DNA from: Brachybacterium sp. P6-10-X1 | Lineage (GTDB): Bacteria; Actinomycetota; Actinomycetes; Actinomycetales; Dermabacteraceae | Length of the DNA stretch: 64,000 nt | Direction: 5' to 3' | Assembly: GCF_001969445.1 (NCBI RefSeq) | Contig: NZ_CP017297.1 | Location: forward strand, 2,170,001-2,234,000 | Shown here: positions 52,954 through 61,571 of the stretch, in pieces | Numbering within the stretch: the stretch's first letter is position 1 | Layout of the letters: each line of letters begins with the position of its first letter | The notes under the pieces: generated by a model | The model's input: the letters and a program-made list of their open reading frames with translations, nothing else | Database searches by the model: none | Told to the model about the DNA's origin: nothing | Position numbers and translations under genes: made by a program

Positions 52954-54000
52954 GTGAACGGCACCCCAGGCACCCACCCGACCGTGCACGGCGACGTCCG
53001 TGCCCACGTCGACGAGCACGGACATGACCACACGCACCACGGCCTCCGGAGCCGACTACGCCACGCGCTGATCCCCCACAGCCACGATCACGGCGAGGCC
53101 ATCCGCACTGCCGAGGAGGCCAGCGCGATCGGTCTGCGCGCAGCCTGGATCAGCCTCGCCGGCATGGGGGCCACCGCGGCGCTGCAGATCGTGATCGTCG
53201 CGCTCAGCGGCTCCGTGGCGCTGCTCGCCGACACCCTGCACAATCTCGGTCATCTCGCCACGACGCTCCCGCTGATCATCGCCTTCCGCCTGGGCCGCCG
53301 GAGCCCGACCCGCCGGTACAGCTACGGCTTCCGGCGGGCGGAGGACCTGGCGGGCCTGCTGATCGGAGCCGTCATCGCGCTCTCGGCCGGACTGATCGTC
53401 TGGGAGTCCGTGCGCTCGCTGGCCGGCACCCGGGACATGACCCATCTGGGCTGGGTGCTGGCCGCCGCCCTGGTCGGTGCCGCCGGCAACGAACTGGTGG
53501 CGATCTACCGCATCCGTGCGGGCCGACGCATCGGCTCCGCCGCCCTGATCGCCGAGGGGCAGCACGCCCGCACGGACGCCCTGACCTCGCTCGCCGTGGC
53601 GATCGGTGTGATCGGGGCCTGGCTCGGCCTGCCGTGGATGGACCCGGTCATCGGCCTGCTGATCGCCGCGGTCGTGGTCGCCGTGCTGATCGCGTCGATG
53701 CGCACCGTCGTCGGACGGCTGATGGACGGCATCGATCCGGCGCTCCTGGAACAGATCGAGACCGTGGCCGCGACCGTCCCCGGCGTGCTCACGGCCGACG
53801 AGGTGCGGGCCCGCTGGATCGGCCATCGTCTCGAGGCCGAGCTGCGGCTGGTGCTTACCGCGGACCTCGAGCTCACCGCCGCGGACGAGATCGCGACCTG
53901 CGTCGAGACCGCGCTGCACCACGAGCTGCCCCATCTCGAGCGGGTCCTCGTGCGCACCGTCGGCCGAGCCGCTCCGGAGCGGTCCACGAACCGTCGGTGA
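52954..54000 (+). CDS. Cation diffusion facilitator metal exporter
   Basis: CDF-family proton-coupled exporter of 348 residues, with six helices and a cytoplasmic C-terminal domain. A His-rich N-terminus (DEHGHDHTHHG, then PHSHDHG) is typical for zinc carriers. The TM5 half of the transport site is His204-x3-Asp208 (HARTD). The TM2 half reads LADTLHNLGH, i.e. His96-x3-His100, where most zinc CDFs have His-x3-Asp. GTG 52954 fits the leaderless promoter. Zinc or cobalt is the likely substrate, given the CzrA-type site in the divergent regulator. Confidence 0.92.
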   Translation: MNGTPGTHPTVHGDVRAHVDEHGHDHTHHGLRSRLRHALIPHSHDHGEAIRTAEEASAIGLRAAWISLAGMGATAALQIVIVALSGSVALLADTLHNLGHLATTLPLIIAFRLGRRSPTRRYSYGFRRAEDLAGLLIGAVIALSAGLIVWESVRSLAGTRDMTHLGWVLAAALVGAAGNELVAIYRIRAGRRIGSAALIAEGQHARTDALTSLAVAIGVIGAWLGLPWMDPVIGLLIAAVVVAVLIASMRTVVGRLMDGIDPALLEQIETVAATVPGVLTADEVRARWIGHRLEAELRLVLTADLELTAADEIATCVETALHHELPHLERVLVRTVGRAAPERSTNRR

Positions 54001-54128
54001 CAGGACAGAGGGCCGCAGGGGAGCGACATGACGGACCGGGCCGGGTGCGGCGGACGATGCCGGGGCGGACGGGGCGATGGGACCGACGGCCTAGCATGTC
54101 CTCGACCCCGCAGCCCAGGAGGACACCG

Positions 54129-56003
54129 ATGCCCACCTTCACCGCTCCCGGCGAGTTCACCACGCGTCCCACTCTCCGCGGGACCTTCGGCATGGTCGCC
54201 TCCACCCACTGGCTCGCCTCCTCCTCGGCGCAGTCGGTGCTCGAACGCGGTGGGAACGCCTTCGACGCCGCGGTGGCGGGTGCCTTCGTGCTGCACGTGG
54301 TCGAGCCGCATCTGAACGGCCCCGGTGGTGACATGACCGGCGTGTTCGCCACCGCCGAGGAGCCCGGGCGGCCCGTGGTGCTGATGGGGCAGGGCGCCGC
54401 CCCGGCAGGTGCCACGGCCGAGCATTACCTCGCGGAGGGACTGGACCTGGTGCCCGGGGCCGGCGCCCTGGCGGCCGCCGTGCCCGCCGCGGTCGATGCG
54501 TGGTTGCTGCTTCTGCAGGAGCACGGGACCTGGGAGGTGGCCGACGTGCTCGAGTACGCGATCGACTACGCCGAGGACGGCCACCCGGTCCTGGAGCGGG
54601 TGTGCCATCAGATCGCAGCGGTCGCGAAGCTGTTCACCGCGCACTGGCCCACCTCCGCGGCGCGCTGGATGCCGCAGGGCCGCGTGCCCCGCCCCGGCGA
54701 CCGGATCACCGCGCCCGAGTACGCCCAGGTGCTGCGGGAGCTGATCGCGGCGGGCGATGCGGTCGGCGAGGACGTCCCCGACCCACGGGCGGCACGGGTC
54801 GCCGCGGCCCGCACCGAGTGGCGCACGGGACGGGTCGCCGACGAGGCCGCCGCCTTCGCCGCCTCCGCGCACCGGCACTCCGACGGCGCCGACCATGCCG
54901 GGGTGATCACCGCTGCCGACTTCGCCGGCTCCTCGGCGTCCTTCGAGGACGCCGCCACGCTCTCCTTCCGCGGATACACGATCGCCAAGACGGGACCCTG
55001 GGGGCAGGGACCGGTGCTGCTGCAGACCCTCGCGATCCTCGAGGGCCTGCCCGACGACCATCTCGATCCGTCCACCGAGCTCGGTGCCCACACCGTGCTG
55101 GAAGCGCTCAAGCTCGCCTATGCGGACCGCGACGCCCACTACGGGGATGCCCGGGAGGTGGATCTCTCGGTGCTGCTGAGCGAGGACTACGCCGCCCGGC
55201 GTCGCACGCTGATCGGGCCTCGGGCGTCCCACGAGTTCCGGCCCGGCCGCCTCGACGGCGCATCCGGCTGGAACCCGACGGTGCGCACCGCCGCGGAGCA
55301 GGCGGCGCGGTCCGGGCACGACCCGTCGGCGGCCGGCGGCGGGGAGCCCACCGTCCCGGCCGCGCGCGATGCGACCGCGGCCGGGGACCCCGGTGCCGAT
55401 GCCGACGGCAGCGTGCGCGGGGACACCTGCCACCTGGACGTCGTCGACCGATTCGGGAACATGATCTCCGCGACGCCCTCGGGCGGCTGGCTGCAGTCCT
55501 CCCCCACGATCCCCGGCCTCGGATTCTGCTTGGGCACGCGACTGCAGATGACCTGGCTGGAGGAGGGCTCGCCCTCGGCGCTCACCCCGGGACGTCGCCC
55601 GCGCACCACGCTGACCCCGACCCTGGTGCTGCAGGACGACGAGCCGGTGATGGCCCTCGGCTCCCCCGGCGGAGATCAGCAGGACCAGTGGCAGCTGCTG
55701 CTGATCCTGCGCGTGCTGGTGGGCGGATGGTCCCCACAGGCCGCGATCGATGCGCCGGCACTGCACAGCACAGCGGTCGCCGGCTCGTTCTGGCCGCGCA
55801 CCTGGGAACCGGGCGGGGCAGTGGTGGAGGACCGTCTCGGCGAGGAGGTCATCACGGCGCTCGAGCGCCGCGGGCACCGCATCACCCGCGCCGGTGACTG
55901 GTCGCTGGGGCGCCTGTCCTGCGTCCTGCGCGATCCGGCCACCGGCGTGCTCGGCGCCGCCGCCAACCCGCGTGGTGCCCAGGGGTACGCGGTCGGCCGC
56001 TGA
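54129..56003 (+). CDS. Gamma-glutamyltransferase family protein
   Basis: Ntn-hydrolase proenzyme of 624 residues that hydrolyses or transfers gamma-glutamyl groups. The N-terminal part has ASTHWLASSSAQSVLERGGNAFD and HLNGPGGDMTG, as in the GGT large subunit. Self-cleavage should occur before the Thr in RGDTCHLDVVDRFGN; the following residue is Cys rather than the usual Thr. Later come TPSGGW and LGSPGGDQQ for substrate contacts. There is no signal peptide, so it belongs to the cytoplasmic YwrD-like branch. The stretch just before the cleavage site is longer and more Ala/Gly-rich than usual. It stands alone, with AGGAGG before the ATG. Confidence 0.92.
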   Translation: MPTFTAPGEFTTRPTLRGTFGMVASTHWLASSSAQSVLERGGNAFDAAVAGAFVLHVVEPHLNGPGGDMTGVFATAEEPGRPVVLMGQGAAPAGATAEHYLAEGLDLVPGAGALAAAVPAAVDAWLLLLQEHGTWEVADVLEYAIDYAEDGHPVLERVCHQIAAVAKLFTAHWPTSAARWMPQGRVPRPGDRITAPEYAQVLRELIAAGDAVGEDVPDPRAARVAAARTEWRTGRVADEAAAFAASAHRHSDGADHAGVITAADFAGSSASFEDAATLSFRGYTIAKTGPWGQGPVLLQTLAILEGLPDDHLDPSTELGAHTVLEALKLAYADRDAHYGDAREVDLSVLLSEDYAARRRTLIGPRASHEFRPGRLDGASGWNPTVRTAAEQAARSGHDPSAAGGGEPTVPAARDATAAGDPGADADGSVRGDTCHLDVVDRFGNMISATPSGGWLQSSPTIPGLGFCLGTRLQMTWLEEGSPSALTPGRRPRTTLTPTLVLQDDEPVMALGSPGGDQQDQWQLLLILRVLVGGWSPQAAIDAPALHSTAVAGSFWPRTWEPGGAVVEDRLGEEVITALERRGHRITRAGDWSLGRLSCVLRDPATGVLGAAANPRGAQGYAVGR

Positions 56004-56018
56004 CCGGGCCCCGGGACC

Positions 56019-57263
56019 TCACTGGGCGGCGGCGAGAGCCTCCCGCACCGAGCTCCACGACTGCATGAGGTCGCGGGCCCGCGGGTCCGTCTCGGCGGCG
56101 ATGGCCTCGACGCGAGCCTGCTCGAGCAGGTCGTCGATCTCCACCCGTTCTCCGCGGTCGACGGAGGCGACGGCCGCCTCGACCATGGCGAAGCTGAGCA
56201 GGTTCTCGTGGACCTCGCACATCGGGGTGCGTCCCTCGCGCAGGGCGCTGACGCACTCGATGAGGGACGCGGCGATCTGGTCCGGCTCCGGATCCGATTC
56301 GGCGTCGACCGCGGCCTGCAGCCGGGCCGTCTCCTCCGCGTCCTCGGTGCCGAGGACCGGGGCGTTCGTGCCGTCCCAGGTGGCCGAGCCCTGCTGGGCC
56401 CCGATCCGCCATTCGCTGTTCCAGTAGGTCGGCAGCCCGCGGGCGTTCCAGGTGCCGTTGTAGACGAACAGCGAGCCGTCGGACATCTCGAAGGTCGCCG
56501 TGACCGTCGCGTCGTGGCTGTAGACGCTCCACTCGGGCTGAGCGCCCCGAGCGGTGACCGCCACCGGATCCGCATCCATCACGTAGCGGGCGGTGTCGAA
56601 GGCGTGGATGCCCATGTCCCGCAGAAGCGGGTGCAGCTGCGTGCGCCGGTACCCCTCCATCTCCGTGAACAGGGAGAAGAAGGCACTGGTGAGGACCGTC
56701 GGCCCGTGGGCCGCGACGAAACTGCGCAGCTGGCGCACCTGGCGGAAGAAGCGCCGGGACTGGGAGACCATGAACGGCACCCCGGTCAGCTCGGTGTGCG
56801 CCACCAGGCTCAGCGCCTCGGGCAGCGTCTCGGTGACCGGCTTCTCCCCGAGCACCGGGATCCCGGCGTGCAGCGCCTTGCGGGTGACCGGGTGGTGAGC
56901 CACGGGCACGGTCGGGTCGATGAGCAGATCGGCGCCGAGCTCGAAGGCCAGGTCGACCCCGTCGGTACCAGCCGCGACGGCCGAGGGATCCGCGACCCCG
57001 GACTGTTCGATGACCCTCTGCGGGGCGCCCTCGACGAGGTCCGCCACGCCCACCAGCTCGGCGACGTCGCTGGCGACCACCTCGCGAGCCCACCAGCCGC
57101 CCATCCCGCCGGCGCCGACCACGACCACCCGGGCAGGGCGGTCCGCCGGCAGGCGGGGGAAGTCGGTCAGATGCGGGGCGAGGGTGGGCGCGGCGGCCGT
57201 GTCGGTCCCGTCGGCGATCGCGAGATCGGCGGTGCGTGCGGCGATATCGACGTCAGATGACAC
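56019..57263 (-). CDS. Gfo/Idh/MocA family oxidoreductase
   Basis: NAD(P)-dependent sugar or inositol oxidoreductase, 414 residues. The Rossmann motif is VVVVGAGGMGGWWAREV, the catalytic Lys lies in GEKPVTETL, and DMGIHAFDTARY carries the substrate Asp/His. GTG 57263 overlaps the ThuA gene by 11 bases, so the pair is one operon. Such pairs take part in disaccharide or inositol breakdown; the exact sugar is not evident and no transporter is nearby. Confidence 0.9.
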   Translation of the reverse strand: MSSDVDIAARTADLAIADGTDTAAAPTLAPHLTDFPRLPADRPARVVVVGAGGMGGWWAREVVASDVAELVGVADLVEGAPQRVIEQSGVADPSAVAAGTDGVDLAFELGADLLIDPTVPVAHHPVTRKALHAGIPVLGEKPVTETLPEALSLVAHTELTGVPFMVSQSRRFFRQVRQLRSFVAAHGPTVLTSAFFSLFTEMEGYRRTQLHPLLRDMGIHAFDTARYVMDADPVAVTARGAQPEWSVYSHDATVTATFEMSDGSLFVYNGTWNARGLPTYWNSEWRIGAQQGSATWDGTNAPVLGTEDAEETARLQAAVDAESDPEPDQIAASLIECVSALREGRTPMCEVHENLLSFAMVEAAVASVDRGERVEIDDLLEQARVEAIAAETDPRARDLMQSWSSVREALAAAQ

Positions 57264-58026
57264 GGGTGACCGCCTCCGGACCTTCGCCGCGGAACCAGTC
57301 GCGCGGTGCGTTGGCGATCTTGACGGGCTCCGCGGCCCGGTCCTCGGGACGGGCCCAGACCACGGCGTTGGCGAGCACGCGGCGGATCTCCGCCTGGCGG
57401 TAGACGGGGTACTCCTGGTCGCCGGGGCTGAAGTAGAACACCTTGCCCTTTCCGCGGCGGAAGGCGGCGCCGGAGCGGAACACCTCGCCGCCGGCGAAGG
57501 AGGAGACGAACACGAGCTCGTCGGGGGCGGGGATGTCGAACATCTCGCCGTACATCTCCTGCTCGGGGACCACGATCGGGTGCGGGACGCCGCGGGCGAT
57601 GGGGTGGGAGCCGTTGACGGTCCAGACCCGCTCCTCCTCGCCGTCGTTGCGCCAGAGCAGGGAGCAGGTGGTGCCCATCAGCGCCTTGAACGGCTTGGAG
57701 TAGTGGGCCGAGTGCAGCGGGATCAGGCCCATGCCCTCATGGACGCGGCGGACCACGCGATCGCTGATCTCATCGGGGACGTCGGCATGGGCCATGTGGC
57801 CCCACCAGGTCAGCACGTCGGTCTCGGCGAGGGCCTCCTCGGACAGCGAGTGGTCGATGTCGTCGAGCAGGGCGATGCGCACCTCGGCGTCGACGCCGTC
57901 GGCGGCCAGCTGCTCGCGCAGGCCGTCGGCGATGACGGTGTGCATGCCCTCGGGGTAGACCTCCTGCACCTTCGGGTCGACCTTCTCGTGCCTGTTCTCG
58001 CCGAACACGGCGATACGCAGTGTCAT
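57253..58026 (-). CDS. ThuA domain protein
   Basis: A 257-residue protein with the ThuA-like class I amidotransferase-type fold: TLRIAVFGENRHE at the start, DVLTWWGHMAHADV, GLIPLHSAHYSKPF, and KGKVFYFSPGDQEYP near the end. ThuA in rhizobia helps convert trehalose-type disaccharides to 3-keto forms with an oxidoreductase partner. The overlapping Gfo/Idh gene fits that. ATG 58026 has AAAGGA 5 bases upstream. Confidence 0.9.
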   Translation of the reverse strand: MTLRIAVFGENRHEKVDPKVQEVYPEGMHTVIADGLREQLAADGVDAEVRIALLDDIDHSLSEEALAETDVLTWWGHMAHADVPDEISDRVVRRVHEGMGLIPLHSAHYSKPFKALMGTTCSLLWRNDGEEERVWTVNGSHPIARGVPHPIVVPEQEMYGEMFDIPAPDELVFVSSFAGGEVFRSGAAFRRGKGKVFYFSPGDQEYPVYRQAEIRRVLANAVVWARPEDRAAEPVKIANAPRDWFRGEGPEAVTRVI

Positions 58027-58556
58027 TGCAGTCCTTTGCTGGATGGGGAATGCGCTGCGGGCGACCCCAGCAGCGCGGTCCGTCCATCGTAGAGGCGCAT
58101 TCCCACGATGGAAGCCCCCGCTGCGCGACGCGCCGGAATCAGTCGCGAGGTGCCGCTGACTCGGCACGGGGCCGAGGGCCGGGAGGGACGGGACGGCAGC
58201 ACCGCCCGCCCGAGCGAGCTCAGCCCGACGAGCCCCGAGATCCGTTCCCCGCACGCACTCCCACGGGCCCGAGCTCCGTCCCCGCCATGCACCCGCGATC
58301 CATCTCTGCGCAGACGGTGCCAAAGCCAGCGGAAGCACCGGGAACGCAGAGCTCGCCCGGGTGAGCTCGACCGAACTGTGACCCGCCTGTGACGTACTAC
58401 TCATCGGTAGCGGGTTACTGTCGTCGTCAGGTTCCCTCAATGGCGAGGGAACCTCTCGCGCGTTCGGGTCCCGGAGCGCGAGAGAAGCCCGGACCATGCT
58501 CGCACGGGAGACCTGCACGCACGGGAAGGGTCTGGTGCCCGGACGCGCGGTGCCGC
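58027..58556. other. Intergenic region with nested inverted repeats and tandem hairpins
   Basis: 530 bases upstream of thuA. Close to the gene, GGGAATGCGC (58046-58055) mirrors GCGCATTCCC (58095-58104), and CCATCGT (58084-58090) mirrors ACGATGG (58105-58111); these may be operators for a sugar regulator. At the far end two perfect hairpins adjoin: 58429-58438 with 58445-58454, and 58453-58461 with 58476-58484. CTGTGAC occurs twice near 58375-58392. No gene seen. Confidence 0.55.
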
Positions 58557-58991
58557 TCAGCTGCCCGGGAGACCTCGCACCGCCAGCAGTCGACCCGTCC
58601 GATCCAGTTCCGCCTCCAGGGCGCGCGCCGTCGCCGCATGCACCCGCAGCGCCCGGGCGCGTCCGAGCGATCCGCCGAGCCACCGCCCCTCCCCCGCGCC
58701 CCACGTGTAACGGGCCACCGTCCTGCCCTCGGCCTCGGCGTCGCCCTCGCTCCCGGCCCTGCGCCCGGACCCGGTCAGCGCGACCTGCGCGGTCAGGAAG
58801 AACCTCCGACCGGCGAGTCCGCCCAGCAGCAGGGTCCGACGACGGCTGCCGCACTCGTAGTCGACCCGACCTTCACCGCGCGGGCGAGGGCGCCATCCTC
58901 GGCCGACGAAGAACGTCTCGACGAGCACCCCGACGACCTCGCTGTCGCCGCGCACGACGAGCTCCATGCCCCCGGGCCGGTCGATGCTCAT
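58557..58991 (-). CDS. Hypothetical protein downstream of a histidine phosphatase
   Basis: A 144-residue protein I do not recognise. It is basic, Arg/Gly-rich and mixed beta/alpha, with VDYECGSRRRTLLLGGLAGRR in the middle and an Ala/Arg helix near the C-terminus. ATG 58991 overlaps the upstream stop (ATGA), so it is expressed with the phosphatase; a start at the ninth residue (MELVVRG) is possible. Coding is supported by codon bias and by the coupling. Confidence 0.65.
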   Translation of the reverse strand: MSIDRPGGMELVVRGDSEVVGVLVETFFVGRGWRPRPRGEGRVDYECGSRRRTLLLGGLAGRRFFLTAQVALTGSGRRAGSEGDAEAEGRTVARYTWGAGEGRWLGGSLGRARALRVHAATARALEAELDRTGRLLAVRGLPGS

Positions 58992-59755
58992 GGAGCCGCC
59001 CCCGGCGCCCCCTCGTCGGCATCGCGGCGCGTCGGGATCCGGCCGTCGGCCCGGCGATCCGACGGGGTGCCGTCATCGGCGACGCCGTGTCCCGGGGTTC
59101 CGTCGTGTCCCGGGGTTCCGTCGTGTCCCGAGGTCACGTCGACCGTCGGGGTCCCCTCGCCCACCGACGTGTCCACGAGCCGCGCGTCGCCGAGCCGTCG
59201 CAGTTCGGCGTTGCCCAGGTGCGGGACGTCGCGGTGGTCGTGGGGATCCACGCCCGCCCTGACGGCGAGCGCGATCTGCAGGACGTCCCCGTGGGCGACC
59301 AGGACCACCGGGACGTCGACGTCCGGCGCGTCGACCTCCCGCAGCACCTGCCCGATGCGCCTCGCCACGTCCTGGACCGGCTCGACCCCGCCCTCGTGGG
59401 CGCCGCGCTCCCGGTCCACGGCCCACACCTGCTCGTAGGCGCTCGCGGGACCGTCGTCGTGGATCCCGAAGCTGCGTTCCCGCAGCCGCGGATCCAGGCG
59501 CGGGTCCTGCGCTCCGAGGACGCCCGCGAACTCCTCTGCGGTCTGGCGAGCGCGGGCGAAATCGCTGGAGAGGACGAGTGCATCGGCCCCCAGTCCCTGC
59601 TCGAGCCCTCGGCGTCCCGCCTGTCGGGCCTGTTCACGGCCGCGCGACGTGAGGCCGACCTCGACCAGGGCGCGAGTCCCCGGAGCCGAGACGATCAGCC
59701 CGTCGACGTTCGCCGTGGACTCGCCGTGCCGCAGCACCCAGATGTCGTTGTTCAT
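58988..59755 (-). CDS. Histidine phosphatase (phosphoglycerate mutase-like)
   Basis: Phosphatase of 255 residues with the phosphohistidine motif LRHGESTAN at the start, SSDFARARQTAEEF, the acid region RERSFG, and the second His in VVLVAHGDVLQI. Broad-specificity phosphatases and mutase-like enzymes share this pattern, so the substrate is open. The last ~60 residues are a disordered tail with GHDGTP repeats, coded by an 18-base tandem repeat. GAGGGAG lies before ATG 59755. Confidence 0.88.
   Translation of the reverse strand: MNNDIWVLRHGESTANVDGLIVSAPGTRALVEVGLTSRGREQARQAGRRGLEQGLGADALVLSSDFARARQTAEEFAGVLGAQDPRLDPRLRERSFGIHDDGPASAYEQVWAVDRERGAHEGGVEPVQDVARRIGQVLREVDAPDVDVPVVLVAHGDVLQIALAVRAGVDPHDHRDVPHLGNAELRRLGDARLVDTSVGEGTPTVDVTSGHDGTPGHDGTPGHGVADDGTPSDRRADGRIPTRRDADEGAPGAAP
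59087..59140. repeat. 18-base tandem repeat inside the histidine phosphatase gene
   Basis: Copies at 59087-59104 and 59105-59122 are identical (GTGTCCCGGGGTTCCGTC); the third, 59123-59140, has diverged. As multiples of three they repeat GHDGTP in the protein tail without shifting the frame. Confidence 0.8.
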
Positions 59756-59864
59756 CGCTCCCTCGTCCTGGATCGGAGCCGGGAGAGCACCGCCGCACGG
59801 CACGCTCCCGGCTCCTCGCCTCGGTCCGCCCTGTTCAGGGAGGTGGTGGCTGTGCCCGGGGTGC

Positions 59865-61571
59865 TCAGGGAGTCGTGACCTTGCCCGGGTTCAGGTTCCG
59901 GCCCGGGTCGTTGTCGGCCAGCAGACCCTTGACGATGCGCACACCGACCCCACCGATGTCCTCGGTGATCCACGGCTGGTGCTCGATGCCCACCGCATGG
60001 TGATGGGAGACCGTCGATCCCAGATCCACGAAGGCCTGCTGCACCGCGTTCTTGGCCGCGTAGTACTGCGCCAGCGCCTGCTCGTCGGACGAGTACGGGA
60101 AGGCGAAGGTGAAGTAGAGGCACGCGCCGGAGTGGTAGCTGTGCGACATGTGGCAGAACATGAAGCCCGGCAGTCCCTGCTCCTCCTGCACCGCGTAGAA
60201 CGCGTCATAGACCGCTGAATGGACCTCGTTGATGTTCGACCAGGTCGCCCCGGTGTCGCAGACGTCGCCGAAGACCTGGTAGTTCAGCAGGAAGTCGCGC
60301 AGGTAGGGGGTGTCGAACTTCTTCTGGTCGTAGATCGCGCCGGGCCCCGCGCCGAGGGTGATGCCGCCGGCCTTCTTCACGATCTTCTTCACGAGCGATT
60401 TCTGCTGCTCGACCGACTCCTTGGAGCCCTCGAAGCACACGTAGGAGATCGACATCTCGTTGGTCGTGTCCCACCCCTTCGAACGCAGGTAGGAGAACAG
60501 GCCGTCCTGCACCTTCGCGGCGACCTTCCCCTTGGTCGAGGTGGGCTCCTTGACCATGGACAGGCTGAACTCGGTCTCCGGACCGTCGGAGAGCCGGGTG
60601 AAGGTCGGGGTGACGTCGGTGGAGCGGGCGATGGCGTGCATGCCGCGGATGCCGTGCTCCCAGTCGGGGTACATGTAGGCGATCACCTGGCGGACCGGGG
60701 AGATGCGGTGGACCTGCACGGTCACCTCGGTGATCACGCCGAGCCGTCCTTCGCTGCCCAGGATCATCTCGTGCACGGACGGGCCGGAGTCGCGGCCCGG
60801 GATCGCCTTGGTGACCGCCGTGCCGTCGGGGTGGACCATGCGCAGGCCGCGCGCGATGTCCTCGATGTCGCCGTACTTGTCCGACTGCATGCCCGAGGAG
60901 CGGGTCGCGGCCCAGCCGCCGAGGGTGGAGTAGGTGAAGGAGTCCGGGAAATGGCCGACGGTCCAGCCCAGGTCGTTCAGCTGCTCCTCGAGGTCCGGTC
61001 CGTACACGCCGGCCTCCACCCGGGCCAGGCCCGCGGTGTCGTCGATCTCCAGGACCTCCCGCATCCGGCCGAGGTTCATCGTCAGCACGGGGCGCTGCTC
61101 GTCGACGTCGGGCGTGACGGAACCGGAGATGCACGAGCCGCCGCCGTAGGGGATCAGCACCAGATCCTCATCCAGCACGATCCGCAGGACCTGGGCGACC
61201 TCGTCCTCGGAGTTCGGATAGACCACCGCGTCGACGAGACGGGCGAAGTCGCCGGCGCGCACGCGGAACAGATCCGGCAGCGAGCGGCCGAAGGAGTGCA
61301 CGACGCGGTACTCGTCGTCATCGGCCAGGTTCTCCTCGCCGACGACGCCGACGAGCTGTGTGCGCACCGCGTCCGGCAGACGACCGGCCGGCACCTCGAA
61401 ATCCGCCAGCTCCGGTTCGACGGGCTGCTTGGAGTCCAGGTCGACGCCGACCTTGTTCCGCGCCAGCGCGGGGAAGGCGGGCTTGTTGTCATAGCGGAAG
61501 GTGACGTCGTCCAGTCCCCACCCCCACCACTTGTGCCGCTTGACCTCGCGGGCGCTGAGCCGATCGCTCAT
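59865..61571 (-). CDS. Alkyl-DHAP synthase-like FAD oxidase (AGPS family)
   Basis: FAD protein of 568 residues whose pattern follows alkyldihydroxyacetonephosphate synthase, the enzyme that makes the ether bond by swapping acyl for a fatty alcohol. Shared with AGPS: the start KWWGWG, the FAD loop PYGGGSCISGSVTP, the block STLGGWAATRSSGMQSDKYG, EMILGSEGRLGVITEV, the active Tyr region GACLYFTFAF, and SHHHAVG. One difference: the Arg in the mammalian CRVT motif is His here (CHMSHSY). A related FAD-linked oxidase acting on another hydroxy acid is the alternative. ATG 61571 overlaps the PlsC gene. Confidence 0.82.
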   Translation of the reverse strand: MSDRLSAREVKRHKWWGWGLDDVTFRYDNKPAFPALARNKVGVDLDSKQPVEPELADFEVPAGRLPDAVRTQLVGVVGEENLADDDEYRVVHSFGRSLPDLFRVRAGDFARLVDAVVYPNSEDEVAQVLRIVLDEDLVLIPYGGGSCISGSVTPDVDEQRPVLTMNLGRMREVLEIDDTAGLARVEAGVYGPDLEEQLNDLGWTVGHFPDSFTYSTLGGWAATRSSGMQSDKYGDIEDIARGLRMVHPDGTAVTKAIPGRDSGPSVHEMILGSEGRLGVITEVTVQVHRISPVRQVIAYMYPDWEHGIRGMHAIARSTDVTPTFTRLSDGPETEFSLSMVKEPTSTKGKVAAKVQDGLFSYLRSKGWDTTNEMSISYVCFEGSKESVEQQKSLVKKIVKKAGGITLGAGPGAIYDQKKFDTPYLRDFLLNYQVFGDVCDTGATWSNINEVHSAVYDAFYAVQEEQGLPGFMFCHMSHSYHSGACLYFTFAFPYSSDEQALAQYYAAKNAVQQAFVDLGSTVSHHHAVGIEHQPWITEDIGGVGVRIVKGLLADNDPGRNLNPGKVTTP

